DNA of 64,000 bases from JAMHWF01 sp035911095 (GCA_035911095.1 JAMHWF010000077.1:248001-312000), one strand, 5' to 3'; numbered from the stretch's first letter, positions 10,001 to 18,087 are shown. The notes: generated from the letters alone by a model not told the origin. Translations and numbers: made by a program.

Positions 10001-10256
10001 CGTCGGCCTGGGCGACCGACTCCATGTAGATCATGCCGGGCAGGCCGTTCATCTCGCGCTCGATGACGGCGAGCACGCTGTCCTCCAGCGTCTGGGCCGA
10101 GGCACCGGGGTAGACGACGTTGACCGAGATCGAGGGCGGCGCGACCGGCGGGTACTGGGCCACCGGCAGCTGGGTGATCGCCACGCCGCCCATCACCAGG
10201 ATGAACAGCGAGACGACCCAGGCGAAGATCGGGCGATCGATGAAGAAGCGGGCCAT
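7080..10256 (-). CDS. RND efflux permease, HAE1 (AcrB/MexB) family
   Basis: A 1058-residue inner-membrane proton-driven drug exporter that works as a trimer with the adaptor and outer-membrane channel beside it. It opens MARFFIDRPIFAWVVSLFI, the standard HAE1 start. The proton-relay aspartates of TM4 are in GIVVDDAIIVVENVER. The length matches AcrB (1049). The adaptor, pump and channel genes lie in this order with gaps of 19 and 29 bases, so they form one operon. Substrates cannot be read from the sequence, but similarity to AcrB/TtgB pumps suggests hydrophobic drugs and solvents. Confidence 0.96.
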   Translation of the reverse strand: MARFFIDRPIFAWVVSLFILVMGGVAITQLPVAQYPPVAPPSISVNVVYPGASAQTLEDSVLAVIEREMNGLPGMIYMESVAQADGTGSITLNFEPGTNDDLAQVDVQNRLSRATPRLPSVVTQQGVRVDKARRNFLLFAILTSSNPAHNPIALADYAARNVQPELQRVRGIGQVQLFGNERAMRVWIDPAKLLGYNLSTAQVISALQAQNAQVSAGAIGDLPNVPGQRVAATVTVRGQLTSPEQFGEVVLRANTDGSTVRLKDVARIELGAQGYATSARLNGKPSVGMGVQLAPSGNALESARLVREKMDELQRYFPSGMSYAIPYDSSRFVRLSIAQVAETLIEAVVLVFLVMFLFLQNIRYTIIPTIAVPVTLMGTFAALLALGFSINVLTMFGLVLVIGIVVDDAIIVVENVERIMSEEGLSPREATRKAMGQISGAIVGVTVVLISVFVPLAFFTGSTGNIYRQFSAVMVASIGLSAFMALSLTPALCATLLKPVEAGHHLEKRGFFGWFNRSFKRTAKGYEGWVSKLIHRGGRVMLIYVALIAVVGVLYLRLPTSFLPQEDQGNLIVNVQLPPGATQARTSEAMRGVEEFFLKQPEVQSIVGVLGFSFSGQGQNAALAFVTLKDWSDRPGAEHSAQALARRAFGALMGIRDAFIYPLSPPPIPELGTASGFIFRLQDRAGQGHEALIAARNQLLGMAARSPVLTQVRPDGLEDAPQLEIEVDRDRANALGVSFSAINSAISTSLGSSYVNDFPNQGRLQRVVVQADAPARMQPDDLLRLNAVNAAGQPVPLSAFATTKWVTGAMQTVRYNGYPAVRLNGEAAPGYSSGAAMAEMERLAAQLPEGFGYEWAGQSREEKLAGAQAFVLYGFAILSVFLCLAALYESWSIPFSVILVVPLGVLGVVLGTLFRGYANDVYFQVGLITIIGLSAKNAILIIEFAKDLQAQGKSVFESALEAAHLRFRPIVMTSLAFMLGVLPLFIASGASSASQRAIGTAVMGGMTTAVVLAVFFVPVFFVVVRRIWKGSERQRRMYAHELDTPPATPPGTAGGAHP

Positions 10257-10275
10257 GGCTGGGCTCTCCGTCCGC

Positions 10276-11547
10276 TCAGCGCGCGGCTGCCGAAGCCGGG
10301 GCCGACGCCGCCGCGGCACCGCCCGGGGCCGAGCCGGCTGCCGCGGGCTGCCATGGCACCGGGTTCACCGGGGCGCCCGGCACCATCATCTTCTGGAAGC
10401 CGTCGACGATGACCCGCTCGCCGGCCTGCAGGCCTTCGGTGACGATCCACTGGCCGCGCTGCTCGCCGCCGATCTTGATCGGGCGCGGCGCCGGCTTGTT
10501 GTCGTCGCCGACGACCAGCACCGTGTCGCCGGTCGAGTTGCGCGTCACCGCCTGCTGCGGCAGCAGCACGCCCGAGGGCAGCTGCGCCTGCGACAGCCGC
10601 ACGCGCACGTACTGGCCCGGCAGCAGGTAGCCGTCGGGGTTCGGCACTTCGGCGCGCAGCGTGATCTGCCCCGAGCTCTCGTCCACCGTCAGGTCGGAGA
10701 ACAGCAGCTTGCCCTCGTGACCGTATACCTGGCCCCCATCGAGCAGGATGCGCACCGGCAGGCTTTCGCCGTTGCCGGAGCGCTCGAGCTGCTTGGCGGC
10801 CATCGCCTGGCGCAGCCGCAGCACCTCGCTGCTCGACTGGGTGAAGTTGACGTAGACCTTGTCGATCTGCTGGATCGTGGCCAGCTGCGTCGCCTCGGTC
10901 GCGCTGACCAGCGCGCCCTCGGTGACCAGCGCGCGGCCGATGCGCCCGCGGATCGGCGCCGTCACGCGCGCGTAGTCGAGGCTGATCTGCGCCGTGCGGA
11001 TCGCCGCCTTGCTGGCGGCGACGTCGGCCTCGGCGGCCTTCTGCGCGGCCTGGGCGTTGACGTAGTCCTGCTGGCTGATCGCCTTCGCCTCGGCGAGCGG
11101 CTTGTAGCGCTGCGCCGTGGCCGCGGCCTGCGCGCGGTTCGCCTCGGCGCGTGCCAGCGCGGCCTGCGCGCTGGCGAGCGTCGCGCGGTAGGGCGCCGCG
11201 TCGATCTCGAACAGCGTCTGGCCCGCCTTCACCTCGCTGCCTTCGCGGAACACCCGCTTCAGCACGACGCCGTTGACGCGCGCCCGCACCTGGGCGACGC
11301 GGATCGGCTCGACGCGGCCCGGCAGCTCGGTCGACAGCGCGATCGTCTGCAACTGCACCTCGATGACGCCGACCTGCGCCGGCGGCGGGGCGCCGGCGGC
11401 GCCGCCCGCAGGCGCCTTTGGCCCCGAGTCGCCGCAGCCGGCGACCAGCACCGCGGCGCCGACGAGGGCGGCGAGCGTGGCGATCAGGAACAGGCGCGAG
11501 GGCGAGGCCCGGCCGCGTTGGGGAAGAGTCGGTTCGCGTTCGATCAC
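10276..11547 (-). CDS. RND efflux periplasmic adaptor lipoprotein (AcrA/MexA family)
   Basis: A 423-residue membrane-fusion protein linking the permease to the outer-membrane channel. It has a signal peptide with lipobox LVAGC (cysteine about residue 38), a barrel-sandwich/lipoyl half around VEPIRVAQVRARVNGVV, a coiled-coil hairpin of alanine-rich heptads (QAALARAEANRAQAAATAQ region), then beta-barrel and C-terminal domains. The start is assigned to GTG 11547, because no ATG lies between the divergent promoter region and the signal peptide. It is the first gene of the efflux operon and faces the TetR regulator. Confidence 0.92.
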   Translation of the reverse strand: MIEREPTLPQRGRASPSRLFLIATLAALVGAAVLVAGCGDSGPKAPAGGAAGAPPPAQVGVIEVQLQTIALSTELPGRVEPIRVAQVRARVNGVVLKRVFREGSEVKAGQTLFEIDAAPYRATLASAQAALARAEANRAQAAATAQRYKPLAEAKAISQQDYVNAQAAQKAAEADVAASKAAIRTAQISLDYARVTAPIRGRIGRALVTEGALVSATEATQLATIQQIDKVYVNFTQSSSEVLRLRQAMAAKQLERSGNGESLPVRILLDGGQVYGHEGKLLFSDLTVDESSGQITLRAEVPNPDGYLLPGQYVRVRLSQAQLPSGVLLPQQAVTRNSTGDTVLVVGDDNKPAPRPIKIGGEQRGQWIVTEGLQAGERVIVDGFQKMMVPGAPVNPVPWQPAAAGSAPGGAAAASAPASAAAR

Positions 11548-11749
11548 GATGGCAAGCCTGCGCTGGTCGAGGTCGGCAGAGAGGGATCGCCCCGCGGCGG
11601 CCACTCGCGCGAAGGCGGGGCGGTCACGACGCGTGGCGCGACGGAGGGCCTGCACACGTTGCGGTGGCGGGTGGTGGCGGGGTCGGTGCCTGGCCGCAGC
11701 CAGTGGCCGGATACCCGACTGCCGAGCAGGCCGTCGAACGCCACCAGTA

Positions 11750-11773
11750 TACATACAGTCTAGAATGTATGTG
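11750..11773. promoter_or_regulatory. AcrR/TtgR-type operator between efflux operon and TetR gene
   Basis: A 24-base imperfect palindrome with half-sites TACATACA and GAATGTATGTG around a six-base centre. It closely resembles the E. coli AcrR operator as I remember it (TACATACA ... AATGTATGTA). It lies in the divergent region 11548-11885 between the adaptor gene and the TetR gene. The rest of that 338-base region shows no gene. The repressor encoded at 11886 is the obvious ligand. Confidence 0.82.
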
Positions 11774-11885
11774 ATCGCGCTGCATCTCCACCGTGTGGCT
11801 TGCGCGACGAAGATCACGGCACCCTCGGTGCGCCCCGCGAGCCGAGACGCTCGAGACACAGACCCCGCGAGACCCGAGACGCAAG

Positions 11886-12524
11886 ATGGCCCGCAAGACG
11901 AAGGAAGAGGCGCTGGTCACGCGCAACCGCATCATCGATGCGGCCGAGCAGCTGTTCCATCGCCAGGGCGTCTCGCGTACCAGCCTGCACGACATCGCCC
12001 AGGCCGCCGGGGTCACGCGCGGGGCGATCTACTGGCACTTCGAGGACAAGGGAGACGTCGTCGCCGCGATGATCGAGCGGGCCTGCCTGCCCTTCGAGGA
12101 GCTCGACCCCGACCTGCTCGACCACCTCGACGACCTGCCGCTCGAGCGCCTGAAGCGGCATCTCGTCGGGGTGCTGCGCCGCATCTCCGCCGACGAGGGC
12201 GCACGCCGCATCTTCGAGATCGCGACGCAGAAGGTCGAGTATGTCGACGAGCTGGCCGTGATCCGCGAGCGCCACATCAGCCGGCGCGCGAAGTACACGC
12301 AGAAGATCGAGCTCGCGGTGCGCGCCGCGCAGCGCCTCGGTCAGGCCTCGCGCCGCATCCCGGCGCCCAGCTTCGCGATCGGCCTGCACGCGAGCGTCGA
12401 CGGGCTGATCCAGAACTGGCTGCTCGACCCCACGGCCTTCGACCTGGTCCGCATCGGCCACACGATGCTCGAGCTCCAGGTCGACGCGCTGCGCCTGCCG
12501 GCCGCGGCGTCGAGCGACGCATGA
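11886..12524 (+). CDS. TetR/AcrR-family repressor of the efflux operon
   Basis: A 212-residue repressor. The N-terminal helix-turn-helix is typical of AcrR/TtgR: RIIDAAEQLFHRQGVSRTSLHDIAQAAGVTRGAIYWHFEDKGDVV. The C-terminal ligand-binding domain has the RRAKYTQKIELAVRAAQRLGQ and NWLLDPTAFDLV segments seen in AcrR-like regulators of RND pumps. It is divergent from the adaptor gene across the AcrR-like operator, so autoregulation and repression of the pump are expected. ATG 11886 is the start; the open frame further upstream would run through the operator region. Confidence 0.92.
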   Translation: MARKTKEEALVTRNRIIDAAEQLFHRQGVSRTSLHDIAQAAGVTRGAIYWHFEDKGDVVAAMIERACLPFEELDPDLLDHLDDLPLERLKRHLVGVLRRISADEGARRIFEIATQKVEYVDELAVIRERHISRRAKYTQKIELAVRAAQRLGQASRRIPAPSFAIGLHASVDGLIQNWLLDPTAFDLVRIGHTMLELQVDALRLPAAASSDA

Positions 12525-13336
12525 GCGCCGCCCAGCCGCTGCGCGGCCGCTGGCAGGCGCTGGCGACGACCGACTTCACGCGTGTCGACCCGCTGCGCAC
12601 GGTCGCGCTGCTGCCGGTCTCGGCCACCGAGCAGCACGGGCCGCACCTGCCGCTGGGCACCGACGCGCTGATCAACGCCGGCATCGTCGAGGCCGCGTTC
12701 CAGCGGCTGCCGGCGGCGGCCTCGGTGCTGGTGCTGCCGGCGCTCGAGGTCGGCGACAGCCTGGAGCACAGCGCCTTCCCCGGCACCTTGACCGTCGGGC
12801 TGGAGGCGCTGGTCGCGCAGTGGCTCGCGGTCGGCGAGGGCGTCGCGCGCGCGGGCATCCGCAAGCTCGTGATCCTCAACAGCCACGGCGGCCAGAAGGC
12901 GCACGTCGACCTGGTCGCGCTGCGGCTGCGCGTCGCGCACGCGATGCTCGTCGTGCGGGTGCAGAGCTTCTCGCTCGGCGTGCCGCCGGGCTTGTTCGAG
13001 GTCGACGAGCTGGCGCTCGGCCTGCATGCGGGCGCGGTCGAGACCTCGCTCGTGATGCACCTGCGGCCCGACCTGGTGCGGCAGGAGGCGATCGTCGACT
13101 TCCCGACCTGGCGCGCGGCACCGGCGACGCCCGGCGGGCTGGTCGGCGCCGAGAAGCCGGTGGGCATCGGCTGGATGGCGCAGGACCTGAACCCCGAAGG
13201 CGCCTGCGGCGACACCCGCGCTGCAAGCGCCGACAAGGGCCGGGCGGTGCTGGAGCACCTGGCGGGCAGGCTCGTGCAGATCCTCGCCGAGGTCGAGGCG
13301 ATGCCCTTGCCGGCGCCGGCGCTCCGCCAGGCCTGA
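12521..13336 (+). CDS. creatininase-family amidohydrolase
   Basis: A 271-residue cytoplasmic metal-dependent amidohydrolase. The metal site is visible in SATEQHGPHLPLGTDALI (E37, H39, D48), NSHGGQKAHVD and HAGAVETSLV. The family includes creatininase, the archaeal ArfB deformylase of flavin and F420 synthesis, and MftE peptidase. The start ATG overlaps the TetR stop (ATGA), so the two are translationally coupled. Because GTP cyclohydrolase II and RibD-type genes lie within 5 kb, a role in processing a purine-derived intermediate is possible, but this is inference. Confidence 0.88.
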   Translation: MSAAQPLRGRWQALATTDFTRVDPLRTVALLPVSATEQHGPHLPLGTDALINAGIVEAAFQRLPAAASVLVLPALEVGDSLEHSAFPGTLTVGLEALVAQWLAVGEGVARAGIRKLVILNSHGGQKAHVDLVALRLRVAHAMLVVRVQSFSLGVPPGLFEVDELALGLHAGAVETSLVMHLRPDLVRQEAIVDFPTWRAAPATPGGLVGAEKPVGIGWMAQDLNPEGACGDTRAASADKGRAVLEHLAGRLVQILAEVEAMPLPAPALRQA

Positions 13337-13357
13337 TCGGCCGGCGGGGCGGCCCGC

Positions 13358-15505
13358 TCAGTAGCGGTAGCTCAGCGTGCCCACCACGTTGCGCCGGTAG
13401 CCCTGGCCGCAGGCGGTGTTCGGCGAGCAGCTGCCGTAGTACTTGCGGTCGGCGAGGTTGGTGCCGTTGAGCGCGAACGACCAGGGGCCGCGTTCGAGCG
13501 CGATCACCGCGTCGAAGAGCGTGAAGCTCGGCGTGTCGAGGCTGATCACCGCGCCGTCCACCACCGAGGCCTCGCGCGAGCGGCCGACGTAGCGCGCGCC
13601 GAGCCCCGCCGTCAGGCCGATGCCGTGGTCGAGCGCCACGCGCTGCTGGGCCCAGAGCGTGCCCTCGTGGCGCGGCACGGCGGCGATCGGCAGGCCGATC
13701 TCGAGCGGCTCGTTGCTGCGCGAGATCTTCGCGTCGACGCGGCTCCAGCTGGCGCTCACCTCGAAGCCGCCGCGGCTGCGGTGCTGCGCCTCGAGCTCGA
13801 TGCCGCGCGACTTCACCTCGCCCTGCTGGATCATGTTCTCGCCGTTGGTCGGGTCGTTCGTCAGCCGGTTGGTGCCCTTGATCCGGTAGGCCGCCAGCGT
13901 CACCAGCGTGCGCGGCGTCGCCGCCCACTTGAGCCCGGCCTCGATCTGGCGTCCGCGCTGCGGGACGTAGGCATTGCCGTAGACGTCGAGGCCGACCGTC
14001 GGCTGGAACGACTCCGCGTAGTTCACGTAAGGCGAGAGGCCGGCCAGCACCTCGCCGATCGCGCCGAAGCGCCACGAGGTGGCGTAGTCGACCTGCCCCG
14101 GATCGCCCTCGGCGCTGGTGCGCGCCCGGTCGCGCCGCACGCCGGCGACGACGGTCAGCGCGTCGCGGATCCGGATCTGGTCCTGCAGGTAGAGGCCGAG
14201 CTGCGCATCGACCAGCCGCGGGTCGGCCGCCAGCTCGGCGGCCGCCACGTTGCCGTAGACCGGGGCGTAGATGTCGATCGGGTCGGCGGCGCCATAGGCC
14301 GTCTCGCTCAGCAGGCGCACGCGCGAGTAGTCCAGGCCGGCCAGCGCCTCGTGGCGCAGCGGGCCGGTCTCGAAATTCCAGCGCAGGCTGTGGTCGGTCG
14401 ACAGGGCCGCCACGCGCGAATTGAAGTCGTAGCGGTAGCGCGGCAGCAGGCGACGATCCGCGTCGAGGAAGGGGTTCTCCAGGCCGTTCCAGATGTCGGC
14501 CTCGATGTCGCCCTTCCAGGTCTTCGCGCGCGTGAGGCGCAGCGCGCTCGTCAGGCTCAGCGCCTCGCTGAAGCGGTGCGTCAGCTGGGCCGTCGCCGAG
14601 GTCTGGTTGGTGTCGTCAAAGTTGTGCGAAGGCTCGCCTAGGTAGGCGCCCCAGCGCAGCTCGCGGCCGGGCGCCGCCTGCAGCGTCGCGCCGACGGGCA
14701 GGAAGGAGGCGGTCGAGGCCGCGCGGTCCCTCTGGTACAGCAGGGTCGCGACGAGGTCGGTGTCGGCGCTGGGCTGCCAGCGCAGCGAGGGCATCAGCAC
14801 CACGCGGTCGTCGCGGCTGAACTCGGTCTGCGTGCGGGCGTCGCGCACCAGCGCGACGATCCGCCCCGAGAGGCCGCGGTCCTCGTCGAGCGGCCCGGTG
14901 AGGTCGAGCTGGAACTGGCGGCGCCGGTAGCTGCCGAGCTGCAGGCCGATCTCGCCCGCGGCCACCTCGCGCGGCCGCTTCGACATCGCATTGACGATCC
15001 CCCCGGCCGAGCCTTGCCCGTAGAGCACCGACGAGGGGCCGCGCAGCACCTCGAGCCGCTCGAGGGTGTAGGGCTCGATGCGGCCGGCGTAGTAGCCCTC
15101 GGCGCGCCGAAGGCCGTCGAGGTACTGGGCCGCCTCGAAGCCGCCCCGCGAGGTGACGTAGTCGAAGCGGAAGTCGGCGCCGTTCGGCTCGGTGCGCAGG
15201 CCCGCGCTGTAGCGCAGCGCCTCCTGCAGGCCGATCGCGCCGCGCTCGCGGATCTGCTCGGCGTCGATGACGCTGATCGCCTGCGGCGTCTCGGTCAGCG
15301 GCGTGTCGGTCTTGGTCGCGGTGCTGGCGCGCGAGCCGCTGACGGTGACCGGCGCCAGCTCGCTGCGGGCGGCGGCAGGTGGAGCGGTCTCGGCGGGGGC
15401 GGGAGCGGGGGCTTGGGCCTGAGCCGCAGAGGCCGCCAGGCCGGCCGCGGCGAGGCCGCCGGCGAGCAGGCGGCGGCTGAGGATGGAGCAGATCGGAGGG
15501 CGCAT
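13358..15505 (-). CDS. TonB-dependent siderophore receptor
   Basis: A 715-residue outer-membrane receptor of the FhuA/FpvA type. The signal peptide ends near AASAAQAQA. A plug domain follows, with TETPQAISVIDAEQIRERG and LEVLRGPSSVLYGQGSAGGIVNAMSKRP. The beta-barrel ends in the aromatic residue of TLSYRY, as outer-membrane proteins do. It should import a ferric siderophore using TonB energy. A strong Fur box lies 62 bases upstream of the start, indicating induction by iron limitation. No siderophore synthesis or inner-membrane transport genes are adjacent. Confidence 0.93.
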   Translation of the reverse strand: MRPPICSILSRRLLAGGLAAAGLAASAAQAQAPAPAPAETAPPAAARSELAPVTVSGSRASTATKTDTPLTETPQAISVIDAEQIRERGAIGLQEALRYSAGLRTEPNGADFRFDYVTSRGGFEAAQYLDGLRRAEGYYAGRIEPYTLERLEVLRGPSSVLYGQGSAGGIVNAMSKRPREVAAGEIGLQLGSYRRRQFQLDLTGPLDEDRGLSGRIVALVRDARTQTEFSRDDRVVLMPSLRWQPSADTDLVATLLYQRDRAASTASFLPVGATLQAAPGRELRWGAYLGEPSHNFDDTNQTSATAQLTHRFSEALSLTSALRLTRAKTWKGDIEADIWNGLENPFLDADRRLLPRYRYDFNSRVAALSTDHSLRWNFETGPLRHEALAGLDYSRVRLLSETAYGAADPIDIYAPVYGNVAAAELAADPRLVDAQLGLYLQDQIRIRDALTVVAGVRRDRARTSAEGDPGQVDYATSWRFGAIGEVLAGLSPYVNYAESFQPTVGLDVYGNAYVPQRGRQIEAGLKWAATPRTLVTLAAYRIKGTNRLTNDPTNGENMIQQGEVKSRGIELEAQHRSRGGFEVSASWSRVDAKISRSNEPLEIGLPIAAVPRHEGTLWAQQRVALDHGIGLTAGLGARYVGRSREASVVDGAVISLDTPSFTLFDAVIALERGPWSFALNGTNLADRKYYGSCSPNTACGQGYRRNVVGTLSYRY

Positions 15506-15566
15506 CGCGCGACGGCGCCCGGCGCCTGTGCAGCGCGGGCCTTCAACGGAGAGGGGCGGCAGTATA

Positions 15567-15585
15567 GAGAGTGATTCTCATTTGC
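15567..15585 (-). promoter_or_regulatory. Fur box for the TonB receptor
   Basis: Read on the minus strand the site is GCAAATGAGAATCACTCTC, matching the common gammaproteobacterial and betaproteobacterial Fur box form GCAAATGAGAATNNTTNNC. It lies directly upstream of the receptor gene and is markedly more AT-rich than its surroundings. Confidence 0.85.
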
Positions 15586-15630
15586 CGCCAGGGCACGACC
15601 GCTGTTGGCGGCACCGCGCCCGCCGCGCCT

Positions 15631-16839
15631 TCAGTCCTGCTGTTCGTCCTCGCGCAGGTGCCCGGCGCGGTCGCGCTTGGTCTGCACGTAGCGCGCGTTG
15701 TGCGCGTTCGTCGGCGCGACCAGCGGCACGCGGTCGACGACGTCGATGCCCGCCGCGCGCAGCGCCGCGATCTTCTGCGGGTTGTTCGTCAGCAGCCGGA
15801 TGCGCCCGATGCCGAGCTCACGCAGCATCGCTGCGGCGACCGAGAAGTCGCGCTCGTCCTCGCGGAAGCCGAGGTGGCGGTCCGCGTCGAGCGTGTCGAG
15901 GCCGCCGTCCTGCAGCCGGTAGGCGCGCAGCTTGTTCGCGAGGCCGGTGCCGCGGCCCTCCTGCGCGAGGTAGAGCAGCACGCCGCCGGCCCCGGCCAGG
16001 TGGGTGATCGCGCGCTCGAGCTGGTCGCCGCAGTCGCAGCGCAGGCTGCCCAGCAGGTCGCCGGTGAGGCAGGACGAGTGCAGCCGCACCGGCACCGGCT
16101 GCGCCGGGTCCGGCTGGCCGATGCGGATCGCAACGTGCTCGGCATCGCCCTCGACCTCGCGGAACAGCACCAGCGTGCAGTCCTCGTGCGCCTCGATCGG
16201 CACCTGGGCGTCGCTGACGCGGCGCAGCGCCGGCGCGCGCGGCGGCGCTGCGAGCGCGACGTCGGCGGTCGAGACGGCGAGCCAGGGACGCTCGGCGAGC
16301 GACTCGGCCGGCAGGCGCGCGACGAGCAGCGCCGGCACCAGCCGGGCGCGCTTGCACAGCGCCAGAGCCGCGAGCATCGCCGCGTCGGCCAGTTCGCCGG
16401 CGTCCGCCGGCGGCGGGGGCGCCGGCATGGCCGGCTGGCGCGAGCCGGCCAGCGCCTGCAGCGCCTCGGCAGCCAGCTCCGGTGGCAGCAGGAAGGCGCG
16501 CGGCGTCGAGGCGTGGGCCAGGCCCAGCGCATGCAGGCGCTCGGCCGTCAGCAGCAGGCGCGGCGCGGCGCGGCGCAGGAAGGCCGGCAGGCGGGCCGGG
16601 ACCAGCGTCTCCACGGCGGCGACGAGCAGCACCGTGCCGTCGGCCACCGTCGGGTCGGTGACGACGACCGGCCGGCCGTGGCGCAGCTCGGTGCGGGCGC
16701 GGTCGACGCGGATCGCCGCGGCCTCGTCCTGCGGCGGCTCGTCGGGCGACCACGGGCCGGGCGCCGGGCCGGCATCGGCGACGGTCGCGGCGCTGCGCGC
16801 GGGGTCGAGGTGGGTGGCGCGAGGGGCGCGGTCGTTCAT
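15631..16839 (-). CDS. GTP cyclohydrolase II with extra N-terminal domain
   Basis: A 402-residue protein. The C-terminal half (about 200-400) is a GTP cyclohydrolase II domain: the zinc motif SSCLTGDLLGSLRCDCGDQL is intact, followed by QEGRGTGLANKLRAY and TNNPQKIAAL. This chemistry opens the GTP imidazole ring to a diaminopyrimidine. The N-terminal 180 residues (AAIRVDRARTELRHGRPVVVTD) look like a divergent RibB-type domain lacking the usual DHBP synthase motifs. Start ATG 16839 has GAGGAG upstream. It is divergent from a RibD-type reductase gene, so it may serve a special pathway rather than bulk riboflavin synthesis. Confidence 0.9.
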   Translation of the reverse strand: MNDRAPRATHLDPARSAATVADAGPAPGPWSPDEPPQDEAAAIRVDRARTELRHGRPVVVTDPTVADGTVLLVAAVETLVPARLPAFLRRAAPRLLLTAERLHALGLAHASTPRAFLLPPELAAEALQALAGSRQPAMPAPPPPADAGELADAAMLAALALCKRARLVPALLVARLPAESLAERPWLAVSTADVALAAPPRAPALRRVSDAQVPIEAHEDCTLVLFREVEGDAEHVAIRIGQPDPAQPVPVRLHSSCLTGDLLGSLRCDCGDQLERAITHLAGAGGVLLYLAQEGRGTGLANKLRAYRLQDGGLDTLDADRHLGFREDERDFSVAAAMLRELGIGRIRLLTNNPQKIAALRAAGIDVVDRVPLVAPTNAHNARYVQTKRDRAGHLREDEQQD

Positions 16840-17106
16840 GGGCGGGCTCCTCGGCCGCGAGCGGGGGCATACCGGTACGGCGAGCGCAGGCCTGGAACAA
16901 GCGGATACGGACCGGGGCAGGGCGGATGGCACATCCGACCTAGGATAGCGATTCGCGGCGCCCCGCAGGTTTCGCGGGCCTGCCTTGTCTGGGCCGGGTG
17001 AGCGCAGGCGGGCTCTCCGGGTGCCGCGCCGCCGGCGGCCGGGCCGCCTGGCGGGGCCCTGTTTCATCCCTCCGTACCCAGCCACCTCAAGCCCCTGGAA
17101 CCAGCC

Positions 17107-18087
17107 CTGACACCCGCCGCCCCCGAGAACGCCGACCCGCGGCGCGGCGCTCCGGCGAGCCTGCCGGAAGGGCCCGATGACGAGCCGGCCGACTGGGCGG
17201 CGCTGTGGGCCTGCCTGCAGCAGGCGGCCGCGGCGGCGGCAAGCCAGCCGCCGCCCGTCGAGGCCGCAGGGCCCCGGCTCGCCTGGAGCGATGCCAAAGG
17301 CTGGTCGGCGCAGGGCTGCAGCGCCGAGAGCGCGGCGCTGTTCGCGCTCTACAAGCCGCTGCTCGACGCGCGCCGGCGCGGGCGCCGTTGCGTCGTCGCC
17401 CAGCTCGGGCAAAGCCTGGACGGCTTCGTCGCGACGCACAGCGGCGATTCGTACTACGTCAACGGCGCCGCCTGCCTGTCGCACCTGCACCGGCTGCGCG
17501 CGCTGGCCGATGCCGTGCTTGTCGGCGCCGGCACCGTCGCCGGCGACGACCCGCGCCTGACGACGCGCCGCGTGCCCGGCGCGCAGCCGGTGCGTGTCGT
17601 GCTGGACCCGCGCGTGCGGCTCGACGCGGCGGCGCGGGTGTTCAGCGACGGCCTGGCGCCGAGCCTCTGGGTGTGCGATGCGCGGCACGCGGCACAGGCC
17701 CGGGCGAGCCTCGGCGGGGGCCCTGCGGCCGGAGCGTCGGGCGTGGAGGTGCTGGCACTCGAAGGCTGGCTGGACCGCAGCGATGCCGAGGCGCTGCCGC
17801 ACCTGCTCGACGCACTCTCGGCCCGCGGGCTGCAGCGCGTCTTTGTTGAAGGCGGCGGCATCACCGTCTCGCGCTTCGCCGCCGCGGGGCTGCTCGACCG
17901 CCTGCACCTGATCGTCGCGCCGGTGCTGATCGGCGACGGGCGGCGCGGGCTGAGCCTGCCCGCCGCGGCGGCGATGCGAGCCTGCCCCCGGCCGCAGGCG
18001 CGGCGGCTGGCGCTGGGTGACGACCTCGTGTGGGACCTGGACGGGCGGGCGCTGGGGCGCCGCGGGCTGCCCCAGGGCGGCGGGTGA
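17107..18087 (+). CDS. RibD C-terminal-type reductase, start codon unresolved
   Basis: A RibD/dihydrofolate-reductase-like NADPH reductase, about 300-326 residues, of the type that reduces the ribose of diaminopyrimidinone nucleotides. Conserved segments are VVAQLGQSLDGFVATHSGDSYYVNG, ALADAVLVGAGTVAGDDPRLTTR, VRVVLDPR and FVEGGGITVSRF. The reading frame is open from 17002 to the stop at 18087. It has no ATG, GTG or TTG before GTG 17515, which is inside the conserved core. A CTG at 17107 is used here as a provisional start; CTGs at 17059 and 17095, or a sequence error, are alternatives. It is divergent from the GTP cyclohydrolase II gene. Confidence 0.75.
   Translation: MTPAAPENADPRRGAPASLPEGPDDEPADWAALWACLQQAAAAAASQPPPVEAAGPRLAWSDAKGWSAQGCSAESAALFALYKPLLDARRRGRRCVVAQLGQSLDGFVATHSGDSYYVNGAACLSHLHRLRALADAVLVGAGTVAGDDPRLTTRRVPGAQPVRVVLDPRVRLDAAARVFSDGLAPSLWVCDARHAAQARASLGGGPAAGASGVEVLALEGWLDRSDAEALPHLLDALSARGLQRVFVEGGGITVSRFAAAGLLDRLHLIVAPVLIGDGRRGLSLPAAAAMRACPRPQARRLALGDDLVWDLDGRALGRRGLPQGGG

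Noticed and set aside
7086..10412. Open frame of 1108 codons antisense to the RND permease
   Set aside because: It mirrors a conserved gene, has low-complexity His/Arg/Asp-rich composition typical of GC-rich antisense frames, and shows no family features.
16840..17106. Possible FMN riboswitch between the GTP cyclohydrolase II and RibD-type genes
   Set aside because: I looked for the conserved FMN-aptamer segments and did not find them in either direction.
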